A DNA stretch of 64,000 bases, from contig JAAEQB010000031.1 of the NCBI GenBank assembly GCA_024231975.1, forward strand, positions 1-64,000, given 5' to 3'. Position numbers and translations under genes: made by a program. Under the pieces are notes generated by a model that saw only the letters and a program-made list of their open reading frames with translations, was not told where the DNA came from and searched no databases. Below are positions 23,329 through 33,132 of this stretch, piece by piece (the stretch's first letter is position 1; each line of letters starts with the position of its first letter). The stretch comes from Allobosea sp. GTDB taxonomy: Bacteria; Pseudomonadota; Alphaproteobacteria; Rhizobiales; Beijerinckiaceae.

Positions 23329-24723
23329 ATGGGCAGCGTGCAGCACCAGAGCCGCAGGGGCTTTCTCATGCAGACGGGCCAGCTCACCACCACCGCCGCG
23401 ATCGTCGGCCTCACCGGTGGCAGCGCTGAGGCGGCGCCGAGCAAGGCCGAGAAGAGCAGCGACAAGACCGGCGTCACCGCGCTGACAGACCGCCACTATT
23501 ATCTCGGCAATGTCCGGCTCGAAGACGGCTTCGACTATGACGGCGACATCGTGGTCGGCACCCGCACCGGCCTCTACACGCTGGAGATCAAGGACGGGAA
23601 GGTCGCTGCCCTGCATCCGGCCGGCGCCGCCCTCTCCGCTGGGTTGCCACACTACGATGCCGGCGGCCAGCTCGCGCTGCCGGCGATGCGCGACATGCAC
23701 ATCCACCTCGACAAGACCTTCTATGGCGGCCCCTGGCAGGCGCCGCGCCCGCGCCAGGGCAAGACGATCATGGACATGATCGCGCTGGAGGAGAAGCTGA
23801 TCCCGACGCTGCTGCCGACCTCGCAGGAGCGCGCCGAGGGCCTGATCGCCCTGCTGCAGTCGAAGGGCACCACCACCGCCCGCAGCCATTGCAACATCGA
23901 CCCGGTCAGCGGTCTGAAGAGCCTGGAGCACCTGCTGCTGGCGCTCGAGAAGCATCGCGACGACTTCTCCTGCGAGATCGTCGCCTTCCCGCAGCACGGG
24001 CTGCTGCACTCCAAGGTCGACGGGCTGATGCGCGAGGCCATGACGATGGGCGTGCACTATGTCGGCGGCCTCGACCCGACCAATGTCGACGGCGCCATGG
24101 AGAAATCGCTCGACGCGAAGTTCCATCTCGCGCGCGATACCGGGCAGGGCGTCGACGTCCACCTGCACGAGACCGGCCCGTCGGGCGCTGCCGCGATCAC
24201 CTACATGATCGACACGGTCGAGAAGAACCCGGCCCTGCGCGGCAAGGTCACGATCAGCCACGGCTTCGCTTTGGCGACCATGGCGCCCGGCCAGCAGGCC
24301 GAGACGATCCAGCGCCTCTCGGCCCAGAAGATGACGATCGCCTCGACCGTGCCGCTCGGCGCCCTGACGATGCCGCTGCCGCAATTGCAGGACAAGGGTG
24401 TCTTCGTGATGACCGGTACCGACAGCGTCATCGACCACTGGTCGCCCTTCGGCAGCGGCGACATGCTGGAGCGGTCCTATTTCTACGCTCAGGTCTACCG
24501 GAATTCCGACGAGTTCCGCCTGTCGCGCTCGCTCGCCATCGCCACGGGCGACATCCTGCCGCTCGACGACGAGGGCAAGCGCGCCTGGCCGAAGGCGGGC
24601 GACGATGCCGCCTTCACGCTAGTCGGCGCCAGTTGCTCGGCCGAGGCGGTCGCACGCATTCCGGCGCGCAGCGCCACCTTCCACAAGGGCCGGATGGTCT
24701 ATGGCAGCGTCGCCAAGGCCTAA
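23329..24723 (+). CDS. Tat-exported amidohydrolase (cytosine-deaminase-like)
   Basis: 464 residues. The N-terminus SRRGFLMQTGQLTTTAAIVG is a twin-arginine signal, cleaved near AEA, so the enzyme is predicted to be folded and metal-loaded before export to the periplasm. Metal-binding motifs of the amidohydrolase barrel are present: MRDMHIHLDKTF (HxH), the strand with VHLHETG, ISHGFAL and the late acid in TGTDSVIDHW. The family contains cytosine deaminase and ring-amide hydrolases. Substrate unknown. It follows a LysR gene, with a GGGGAAA ribosome site before the ATG. Confidence 0.82.
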   Translation: MGSVQHQSRRGFLMQTGQLTTTAAIVGLTGGSAEAAPSKAEKSSDKTGVTALTDRHYYLGNVRLEDGFDYDGDIVVGTRTGLYTLEIKDGKVAALHPAGAALSAGLPHYDAGGQLALPAMRDMHIHLDKTFYGGPWQAPRPRQGKTIMDMIALEEKLIPTLLPTSQERAEGLIALLQSKGTTTARSHCNIDPVSGLKSLEHLLLALEKHRDDFSCEIVAFPQHGLLHSKVDGLMREAMTMGVHYVGGLDPTNVDGAMEKSLDAKFHLARDTGQGVDVHLHETGPSGAAAITYMIDTVEKNPALRGKVTISHGFALATMAPGQQAETIQRLSAQKMTIASTVPLGALTMPLPQLQDKGVFVMTGTDSVIDHWSPFGSGDMLERSYFYAQVYRNSDEFRLSRSLAIATGDILPLDDEGKRAWPKAGDDAAFTLVGASCSAEAVARIPARSATFHKGRMVYGSVAKA

Positions 24724-24760
24724 AGCGGCCCGGCGCTCATAAAGTCGAGATGATCTTGCA

Positions 24761-24785
24761 GGCGCGCCCGGAAACCAGGCGCGCC
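24761..24785. terminator. hairpin between convergent genes
   Basis: GGCGCGCC-N9-GGCGCGCC, a self-complementary pair 37 bases past the amidohydrolase stop and just before the 3' end of the leftward PsiF-like gene. Confidence 0.55.
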
Positions 24786-24799
24786 ACGCTATTCTCTAC

Positions 24800-25285
24800 T
24801 CAGCCCTTGAGCTTGGCGTTGCACTGGCTCCAGTAGCCGCCGCCCTTCTCGATCCACTTCAGCTCGCCATTGGCGTTGGCTGCCTTGTTGGCATTGTACT
24901 GGTCGGCGCAGGTCTTGAGGCGGGCGCGGCCGGCGGTCTCGTCCGAGTATTTCGTCGAGACGGCCTTCGGGAACACCGCGGCCTTGGCCTTGCCGGCGGG
25001 CTTTGCAGGGGTCGCCGCGGCCGGCTTGCCTGCCGTGGTCGCAGCCGGCGTCGCCGCCGGGGCCGGAGCATCCGTCACCGCGGCGGCGGCATCGTTCTCC
25101 GAAGCGTCGTCATCGGCGCAGTTGGCCTTGCGGAAATCGTTCCACTTCTGGCCCTTCAGCGTGTTCGCCTTCTTGGCGTCCTGATACTTGGCGCTGCATT
25201 CCTTCATGGTCAGGGCCGAGGCCGGCGCGCCGGCAAATCCTGCCATCATCAGAGCAAGGGCGGTGGAGAACAGAAGCGTCTTCAT
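24800..25285 (-). CDS. PsiF-repeat-like periplasmic protein
   Basis: 161 residues from MKTLLFSTAL, with GGGAGA upstream. A Sec signal (cleavage near ASA) is followed by a PsiF-like segment MKECSAKYQDAKKANTLKGQ ending in FRKANCAD, an Ala/Pro/Thr-rich linker (about residues 68-103), and a second cysteine pair segment LKTCADQYNANKAAN ending in YWSQCNAK. The two halves look like repeats of one Cys-x(n)-Cys module. PsiF is induced by phosphate starvation in E. coli, but its function is unknown. Monocistronic. Confidence 0.7.
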   Translation of the reverse strand: MKTLLFSTALALMMAGFAGAPASALTMKECSAKYQDAKKANTLKGQKWNDFRKANCADDDASENDAAAAVTDAPAPAATPAATTAGKPAAATPAKPAGKAKAAVFPKAVSTKYSDETAGRARLKTCADQYNANKAANANGELKWIEKGGGYWSQCNAKLKG

Positions 25286-25299
25286 GAGCAGTCTCCCTA

Positions 25300-25348
25300 G
25301 ATCACGATGATTTTGGATCAACCCGATCCAAAATCATAAAACGTGATC
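25300..25348. repeat. intergenic palindrome with nested arms
   Basis: Outer arms GATCACG (25300-25306) and CGTGATC (25342-25348) enclose inner arms ATGATTTTGGATC (25307-25319) and GATCCAAAATCAT (25325-25337) with loop AACCC. It begins right behind the start of the PsiF-like gene, so it lies in that gene's upstream region. Confidence 0.75.
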
Positions 25349-25365
25349 GATTCTAGAAACTTAGA

Positions 25366-25410
25366 GCAGGATTCCCGCGAAAAACCGGTTCCCACTTTTT
25401 CGCATCCTGC
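25366..25410. repeat. REP-like element (CCGGTTCCCACTTTTT type)
   Basis: GCAGGAT/ATCCTGC outer arms and GCGAAAAA/TTTTTCGC inner arms around ACCGGTTCCCAC. It is nearly identical to the copy at 41183, but with a 4-base TCCC insertion in the left arm. Confidence 0.8.
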
Positions 25411-25533
25411 CCTAGCGATGAGTCGAGCTCGCCGCAGCTAGCTTAACCAACGACGGAAATCTCTGCCATCGCCCTGCGGCAACTTCTGGGCTAGTTCCTC
25501 GTTCCATCATCGCAACAACCGAAAGGTATTCAG

Positions 25534-25734
25534 ATGAAGTTTGCAGCCGCCCTCGCCATCCTCGCCCTTGGCCTCACCGCCTGCACGACGCTGGAACAAC
25601 GCGTCAGCGGCGCTGCAGTCGGGGCCGGGACGGGAGCTGTGGTAGCTGGGCCGGTCGGTGCCGTGGTTGGCGGAGCGGCCGGGGCGGTCAGTGCTCCCGC
25701 GGTCGTTCGCACAACACGTCGCGCCACGCGCTAA
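25534..25734 (+). CDS. small glycine-zipper lipoprotein
   Basis: 66 residues. Lipoprotein signal with lipobox LTAC (about residues 14-17), then a Gly/Ala-rich membrane-like stretch VSGAAVGAGTGAVVAGPVG continuing to about residue 52 with small-residue spacing typical of glycine zippers, and a basic tail RTTRRATR. A small outer-membrane or inner-membrane anchored protein; function unknown. The AACCGAAAGG sequence upstream offers a ribosome site. Confidence 0.65.
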   Translation: MKFAAALAILALGLTACTTLEQRVSGAAVGAGTGAVVAGPVGAVVGGAAGAVSAPAVVRTTRRATR

Positions 25735-25808
25735 TCCGAGCCGGCGGCGGAACCCTGCCGCCATTCCCTCGTTTCGACCATGAAGCCTTCGAGCCATGGA
25801 GTCGAACG

Positions 25809-26444
25809 ATGGACAATGACAAGCGCCTGCCGCCGGACGTGCCCTCCAACGAGGATGAGATCGACCGCGCGACAGGCAGCGTCGCGGCACGGGCCGCGGA
25901 TCTCGCCAACCGCACGGCCGAGACCGTCAAGGACGGCTACGGCCGTGCCAAGGAAAAATTGGCCGAGATCGATCCGCGCGACACACTGCGCGATGCCGGC
26001 CGCTATGCCCAGGAAACCGGCGAGGCCGCAGTCGAGACCGTCAACCGCCATCCGCTGGCGGCCTTCGCGGTCGGCGCGCTCAGCGTCGGCCTCATCGCCT
26101 GGGCGATGACGCCGCGGCGTTCGAGCTGGCAGCCCGACACATCAGGCTGGAGCCGGATGCTGCGTGATTATGGCGATCAGGCGCTGCGCACCGGCCGCGA
26201 TCTCGTCGGCAATGGCCGCGAGCAGCTCGACCGCAGTCGCGACTATGTCGCGCGCGGGCAGGACTATCTCGACATGGGTCGCGACTATGCCCGCGAGGGC
26301 GGTCAGATGCTGATGAAGCGCGGCGAACGCGAGCCGCTGGCGGCCGTGGTCGGCGTCGGGCTCGCACTCTATGTGATCGGCTCGCTGCTGAGCAGCAGCG
26401 GCGGCCAGTCGGAACCCGCAGCTCGCCGCCGCGCCAAACGGTAA
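25809..26444 (+). CDS. two-helix membrane protein, ElaB/YqjD-like character
   Basis: 211 residues. Long amphipathic charged helices (AADLANRTAETVKDGYGRAK, then GDQALRTGRDLVGNGREQ) alternate with two hydrophobic segments, at about residues 82-98 (PLAAFAVGALSVGLIAWAM) and 176-197 (PLAAVVGVGLALYVIGSLL). Each hydrophobic segment follows a short basic ...HPLAA or EPLAA motif, as in inner-membrane, ribosome-associated ElaB/YqjD proteins, so it looks like an internal duplication. Function unknown. Unlinked to its neighbours apart from the small lipoprotein 74 bases upstream. Confidence 0.65.
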   Translation: MDNDKRLPPDVPSNEDEIDRATGSVAARAADLANRTAETVKDGYGRAKEKLAEIDPRDTLRDAGRYAQETGEAAVETVNRHPLAAFAVGALSVGLIAWAMTPRRSSWQPDTSGWSRMLRDYGDQALRTGRDLVGNGREQLDRSRDYVARGQDYLDMGRDYAREGGQMLMKRGEREPLAAVVGVGLALYVIGSLLSSSGGQSEPAARRRAKR

Positions 26445-26458
26445 TCGAGCAGCAGGCG

Positions 26459-26734
26459 TCAGCCCCGGCGCGAAGCCTTCTCCGCCTGGCGGGCCGCCTG
26501 CTTCTCGGCCTCGCCGGCGCGCACCAGGCTCTTGATCGCCAGCGGGCGCTTGCCGGACTTCTCGGCGATGACGCGGTCCTGCTCCTGGATGGCCTCCAGT
26601 GCGGGATCGTCGCCATCGATCCCGCCGAGCAGCTCGGTGGGGACGCGGCGATTGGAACTCCGCGAGCCGTCCTCATAGAACACATCAAACAGCACGAAGG
26701 CTGCGTCGAGCGGCTTTGATTTCTTGCGGGCCAT
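26459..26734 (-). CDS. small conserved-looking protein, unknown
   Basis: 91 residues, soluble, highly charged. Starts MARKKSKPLDAAFVLFDVFY; then EDGSRSSNRRVPTELLGG and an acidic-basic helical tail rich in Ala/Glu/Lys. Codon use matches its neighbours and it converges on the previous gene with a 14-base gap. I recognise no family and propose no function. Bases 26735-26893 beyond its start contain nothing I can identify. Confidence 0.6.
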   Translation of the reverse strand: MARKKSKPLDAAFVLFDVFYEDGSRSSNRRVPTELLGGIDGDDPALEAIQEQDRVIAEKSGKRPLAIKSLVRAGEAEKQAARQAEKASRRG

Positions 26735-26893
26735 GGTTTGGTCCTGTCGGTTGAGCGATCCGCCGGCCGCGGCGCTGATGGCGGGCCGAGAGATCGCGGA
26801 GCCGCGCGAGCGGCGGCAGAAAGCGATGGCCGCGAGGTAGACCCGTCAGGCCGGCAAGGCAAGCCGGAACGGCAGTGAGGAAGAGGCTAAGGC

Positions 26894-27646
26894 CTATGTC
26901 AGGCTCAGCGCCTCAACGATCTGCGAGTCGAGCACGAGGTCGTCATTGGCTCCCATCAGCCAAAGCTTGTCGGCGGTGAAGCGCAGGATCGGCGTGTCCC
27001 ACCAGCGCTCGATCAGGCCAGCGAGCGCAGCAGTCTCGGTAATGTCGAGATCGTCGTTCAGGTTCCAGATGCCGACCACATAGAGGTCGCTGGTCGGCCG
27101 CCCCAACGCGCGCTGGAGGAGGTGGAGGGCGTTCTCTCCGTCGCGGCGCTCCGGATACAGCCGCAGATAGAGCCGGCCGCGATTGACATTGCCCGAGAAC
27201 AGGCCGCGCAACTCCATGGCGACCGGCCCGATGCGCGACAGCGCCTCGCGCGCCGCGAGATCGACCACCGGCGGCACGCCGACCGACAGCGAGCCGCACA
27301 CCGTCGCATGCAGCTTGGCCTGCCGCCTGGCGACGATGTCCCAGGCGATCTTGCCCGCGAACGGAGCCTCGCGCAGCTCCTGCTCCAGCTCCCGGTAGGC
27401 CGCGGCCTCCTGCAGACCGAGCGTCGGCACCACCAGCGAATAGATCGGCGGGTGCCGGCCGTTCTCGTAATGCGTGCCATCCTTGCGCGCGATCGCCCTG
27501 GGATGAGCGGGGTCGATCAGCGGCAGATGCGCCAGGCGGTAGCCGTCATCGAGCGCCATCCCGGCACCCGACACGAAGGCCGTGCGGCTGCGGAGATAGG
27601 CGAGGTCTTCGTCGCCGATCAGGTCGATCCCGGCCGCCTCGCTCAC
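26894..27646 (-). CDS. unknown soluble protein coupled to the iol operon
   Basis: About 250 residues. I start at the GTG that overlaps the iolB stop codon (GTGA); a GTG five codons earlier is also open. No signal peptide or membrane segment. Visible features: YRLAHLPLIDPAHPRAIARK, IYSLVVPTLGLQEAAAYREL, KLHATVCGSLSVG and GRLYLRLYPERRDG. The single H-x-T in KLHATV followed about 60 residues later by a similar strand without His vaguely recalls 2H phosphoesterases, but the second motif is missing, so this is only a hint. Last gene of the leftward inositol operon, hence probably inositol-related. Function unknown. Confidence 0.65.
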   Translation of the reverse strand: MSEAAGIDLIGDEDLAYLRSRTAFVSGAGMALDDGYRLAHLPLIDPAHPRAIARKDGTHYENGRHPPIYSLVVPTLGLQEAAAYRELEQELREAPFAGKIAWDIVARRQAKLHATVCGSLSVGVPPVVDLAAREALSRIGPVAMELRGLFSGNVNRGRLYLRLYPERRDGENALHLLQRALGRPTSDLYVVGIWNLNDDLDITETAALAGLIERWWDTPILRFTADKLWLMGANDDLVLDSQIVEALSLT

Positions 27647-28446
27647 GCCTTCAGCATCCACTCATGCGCAGGGTCGTTGTGGAACTTCCAGATCCGCTTC
27701 GGTCCGGCCATGACGTTGAGATAATAGAGCTCGTAGCCATGCGGCGCGCCGACCGGGTGATAGCCCCTCGGCACCAGCACGACGTCGCCATCGGAAAAGG
27801 CCATGGTCTCGTCGAGCGAGCGGTCGTCGGTATAGACGCGCTGGAGACCGAAGCCCTGCGGCGGGTTGAGGCGGTGATAATAGGTCTCTTCCAGCAGCGA
27901 CTCGGCCGGCAGATTGTTCTGGTCGTGCTTGTGCGGCGGATAGCTCGACCAGCAGCCCGAGGGCGTGATCACCTCGACGACGAGCAGGCCATCGGCGGCC
28001 TCGGTCTCAGGCAGGATGTTGCGGACATGGCGGGTGTTGCTGCCCTCCCCGCGCGTCAGCGCGCCGACATCGGCGGGCGCAATCACGCGGGCCGGCCGCG
28101 CTCCCGCCCTGCCCGGTGCCGAGCAGATCGCGAGCTCGCACGGTCCCTGCGCCGTGACGCTCCAGTTCGAGCCAGCCGGCACATAGAGCGACCACGGATC
28201 GGGCTCGAAGGGCGAGGAGCGCCCGCCGATCACGCCGAAATCCTCACCCGCAGCACTGGCCGCGACTTTGCCCGAAAGCAGGACGAGGCAATGCTCCCTG
28301 TCCCCGGTCTGGCGTGACAGGCTCTGCCCGGCGGCGAGCTTGTGCACGGCGAAGCCGACATGCTCCCAGCCGGCCGTTTCGGGCGTGACCTCGTGGATGC
28401 GCCCCTCAGCATCGGGCGCCTGCGGCTTGACCAGCAGCTTCGACAT
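27643..28446 (-). CDS. iolB: 5-deoxy-glucuronate isomerase
   Basis: 267 residues. Isomerises 5-deoxy-D-glucuronate to 2-deoxy-5-keto-D-gluconate in inositol breakdown. Cupin-fold motifs are visible: the metal-binding YPPHKHDQN with downstream EETYYHRL, and FSDGDVVLVPRGYHPVGAPHGYELYYLNVMAG. The start is MSKLLVKPQ; the longer upstream frame overlaps iolE and is not protein-like. Part of the leftward iol operon, 14 bases after iolE, and translationally coupled to the unknown gene that follows. Confidence 0.95.
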   Translation of the reverse strand: MSKLLVKPQAPDAEGRIHEVTPETAGWEHVGFAVHKLAAGQSLSRQTGDREHCLVLLSGKVAASAAGEDFGVIGGRSSPFEPDPWSLYVPAGSNWSVTAQGPCELAICSAPGRAGARPARVIAPADVGALTRGEGSNTRHVRNILPETEAADGLLVVEVITPSGCWSSYPPHKHDQNNLPAESLLEETYYHRLNPPQGFGLQRVYTDDRSLDETMAFSDGDVVLVPRGYHPVGAPHGYELYYLNVMAGPKRIWKFHNDPAHEWMLKA

Positions 28447-28460
28447 GATCGTGCCCGGGC

Positions 28461-29360
28461 TCAGGCGAGCCCGGCCTCCTTCAGGCTCTGCTTGAGATGG
28501 GCGACGCCTTTCTTGGCATAGGTCAGCGGATGCGCCTTCTCGGGATCCTGCTCGGCCTCGACCACGACCCAGCCGGAATAGCCCGGCAGTGCCTTGAACA
28601 CGGCTGGGTAGTCGACCATGCCATCGCCCGGCACGGTGTAGACGCCAAGCTCCCGGCCCTTGCCGAGGATCGCGTCGAGGAAGCTCCAATCCTCACGACG
28701 CGCCTGCTCCATTACGTCCTTGCGCACGTCCTTTGCATGGACATGGCTGATACGCGACCGGTAGCGCTCGGCAAGCTTGACCGGATCGGCCCCGCCCCAG
28801 GTCGCATGACCGGTGTCGAGCAGGAGATGCGCCGCCTCACCGGTCGCCGCCATGAAGGCGTCGATATCGGCCTCGCTCTCGACGATCGTGCCCATATGGT
28901 GGTGGTAGACCAGCCTGACGCCCTCGGCGAGCGTGCGCTCGGCAACCTCGGTGATCCTGCGGCCGAACTGCGCCCAATCACCCGCCGCCATCACCGGGCG
29001 TTGCGACAAGGGCTTGCTGCGATCACCATGGATCGCGTTCGAGGTCTCGGCGAAGACCAGCACGGTCGAGCCCATCGCCTTGAGCAGGTCGAGATGGGCG
29101 CGCAGATGCTTCATCTCCTCATCGGCATCGCGCTTCAGCAATTCGGCCGAATACCAGCCGGAGATGCAGGCCATCCCGAACGGGTCGAGCGCCGCTTTCA
29201 GCGCTTTCGGCTCGCGCGGGAATTTGTGGCCGAGCTCCATGCCGACGAAGCCGGCTTCGCGGGCCTCGGCCAGGCAGGTTTCGAGCGGCGTCGCGCCGCC
29301 AATGTCCTGCAGATCGTCATTCGACCAGCCGATTGGGTTGGCGCCGATACGGATAGGCAT
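28461..29360 (-). CDS. iolE: 2-keto-myo-inositol dehydratase
   Basis: 299 residues, xylose-isomerase-like TIM barrel. Dehydrates 2-keto-myo-inositol. Family text: IGANPIGWSNDDL at the N-terminus, GFVGMELGHKFP, LVYHHHMGTIVESEADID, LLLDTGHATWGG and HAKDVR, holding the metal-binding Glu, Asp, His and Glu residues (last in VVVEAEQDP). Sits 15 bases after iolD. Confidence 0.95.
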   Translation of the reverse strand: MPIRIGANPIGWSNDDLQDIGGATPLETCLAEAREAGFVGMELGHKFPREPKALKAALDPFGMACISGWYSAELLKRDADEEMKHLRAHLDLLKAMGSTVLVFAETSNAIHGDRSKPLSQRPVMAAGDWAQFGRRITEVAERTLAEGVRLVYHHHMGTIVESEADIDAFMAATGEAAHLLLDTGHATWGGADPVKLAERYRSRISHVHAKDVRKDVMEQARREDWSFLDAILGKGRELGVYTVPGDGMVDYPAVFKALPGYSGWVVVEAEQDPEKAHPLTYAKKGVAHLKQSLKEAGLA

Positions 29361-29375
29361 GTCGTCCTCTTATGA

Positions 29376-31217
<1,842 letters not shown>

Positions 31218-31230
31218 GATCGCAATCTCC

Positions 31231-33132
31231 TCAGCGGCCTTGCCAGGCGTCGACCAGCCGGCCGAAGCGCTCGGCCATCATCGCAGTCGCGGCCTCGTCG
31301 TCGAGCTTGCCGGCGAGCCAGCCGCGCGCCGCTTCGCCGAAAATCGTGCGCCCGACCGCGAAACCTTTCACCGTCTGCGCCGTCTGCGCCAGCCTGAACG
31401 CGGCCTCCAGCTCCGGCAGCGGCGCATCGAGCCCAAGCAGCACGACGCCGCGGCAATAGGGGTCATTCTCAGCGATCGCGGCATCGATCGCCGCCCAGGC
31501 GGCCGCGCTCGGCTGCCCCTCCAGCTTCCACCAGTCCGGCTTGATGCCGATCGCATAGAGCCGGCGCATCACTGAGGCCATGGTGTCGTCGCCGACCGGG
31601 CCGTTCTTCGAGCAGATGATTTCGACCAGAAGCTCGCGGCCGACCTGCCGGCAGGCGAGCGCGACGCGCTTCAGGGTCGCTTCCTGCTCGGCCTTCAGCG
31701 CCGCATCGTCGTCGGGATGATAGAACGCCAGCACCTTGGCGACATGGTCGACCGGCCATTCGTTCAGAGCCGCGCCAAGCGAGCCGTCGGCATCGGTCTC
31801 GAGCCTGAGCGGCCGCGAACCCGGTACCTCCAATGGCCGCGCCACCCAGAAACCGTGATCGCCGGCGCGGAACAGCGCCTCGCGGCCATGGCGGCCGTCG
31901 AGCAGCATGCCGAAGCCTTCGGCGCCTTTGGCGATCCGCGCCGCGGCATCGACCGCGAGCCGCTTGAAGGCGGCGATGCGCTCGTGCGGCACGCCCGCCT
32001 CGTCCGCCATCGCCTCGACCTGCGAACGATGGTCGATCGCAAGCGCCATCAGCGTCGCGGCTTGCGGCCGGCGCGTCGTCGCCCAGTGGACATGATTGAT
32101 CGCCACGTCATGGCGCAGCGCCCGGTACGGCGAGCCATGCTTCAGGAAGAACTGCAGCTCTGCGAAGGTCGGGCTCTCCGGCGAGCAGAGCAGGCGTGAG
32201 ACGGCGAAGGCGCCGCAGGCATTGGCCCAGGTGCAGCAGGTCTCGATCGGCTCGTCGCTGAGATAGCCGCGCAGGAAGCCGGACATGAAGGCGTCGCCCG
32301 CGCCCAGCACGTTGTAGACCTCGACCGGGAAGCCCGGCCCCTTGATGCCGTCCTCGATTGAATCCGGGATGGCTCCAGGGAAAACCACACAGCCCATCGG
32401 CCCGCGCTTGCAGACGATTGTCGCCTTGCTCAGCGCGCGGATATTGCGGATCGCGGCGAGCGTATCCTCCGAGCCACCGGCGGCGTGCAGTTCCTCCTCG
32501 GTGCCGACGATCAGGTCGCAATCCGGCAGGATCGCCTGGAGATGCTGGGTGACGCTGTCGGAACGGATATAGCGCTCCTCGCCCGCGCCATGGCCAGCGA
32601 GGCCCCAGAGATTGGGCCGGTAGTCGACGTCGAACACGACCTTGCGGCCATGCTTGCGGGCGAGTGCGATCGCCTTGCGCTGCGCCTTGGCGGCGTTGGG
32701 AATGGCGAAATGCGTGCCGGTGACCACCACCGCCTTGGCCGAGGCGATGAACGCCTCGTCGATCTCGCTCTCGTCGAGCGCCGCGTCGGCGCAATCGGTG
32801 CGGTAGAAGATCAGCGGAAAGGTCTTCTCGTCGCGCACGCCGAGGATGACCAGCGAGGTCAGGCGCTTGGGATCGACGACGACGCCTTTGGTCTCGACGC
32901 CCTCGCGCTGCAACTGCTCCAGGATGAAGCGGCCCATCTGCTCGTCGCCGACGCGGGTGATCACCGCCGATTTCAACCCGAGCCGGGCGGTGCCGATCGC
33001 GATATTGGTCGGGCAGCCGCCGACCGCCTTGGAGAAGCTGCCCATGTCCTCCAGCCGGCCGCCGATCTGCTGGCCATAGAGGTCGACCGAGGAGCGGCCG
33101 ATCGAGATCAGGTCGAGCACGGGTTCAGGCAT
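31231..33132 (-). CDS. iolC: 5-dehydro-2-deoxygluconokinase fused to DUF2090 aldolase-like domain
   Basis: 633 residues. Residues 1-320 are a PfkB/ribokinase kinase (SIGRSSVDLYGQQIGG start, GGCPTNIAIG, and the catalytic VYNVLGAGDAFMSGF). Residues about 330-630 form a DUF2090 TIM-barrel domain (DHRSQVEAMADEAG, EIICSKNGPVG, WKLEGQPS). The kinase phosphorylates 2-deoxy-5-keto-gluconate; the second domain is the likely aldolase giving malonate semialdehyde and dihydroxyacetone phosphate, as no iolJ is present. The start is the ATG overlapping the iolR stop (ATGCCTGA); the longer frame extends into iolR. Confidence 0.93.
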   Translation of the reverse strand: MPEPVLDLISIGRSSVDLYGQQIGGRLEDMGSFSKAVGGCPTNIAIGTARLGLKSAVITRVGDEQMGRFILEQLQREGVETKGVVVDPKRLTSLVILGVRDEKTFPLIFYRTDCADAALDESEIDEAFIASAKAVVVTGTHFAIPNAAKAQRKAIALARKHGRKVVFDVDYRPNLWGLAGHGAGEERYIRSDSVTQHLQAILPDCDLIVGTEEELHAAGGSEDTLAAIRNIRALSKATIVCKRGPMGCVVFPGAIPDSIEDGIKGPGFPVEVYNVLGAGDAFMSGFLRGYLSDEPIETCCTWANACGAFAVSRLLCSPESPTFAELQFFLKHGSPYRALRHDVAINHVHWATTRRPQAATLMALAIDHRSQVEAMADEAGVPHERIAAFKRLAVDAAARIAKGAEGFGMLLDGRHGREALFRAGDHGFWVARPLEVPGSRPLRLETDADGSLGAALNEWPVDHVAKVLAFYHPDDDAALKAEQEATLKRVALACRQVGRELLVEIICSKNGPVGDDTMASVMRRLYAIGIKPDWWKLEGQPSAAAWAAIDAAIAENDPYCRGVVLLGLDAPLPELEAAFRLAQTAQTVKGFAVGRTIFGEAARGWLAGKLDDEAATAMMAERFGRLVDAWQGR

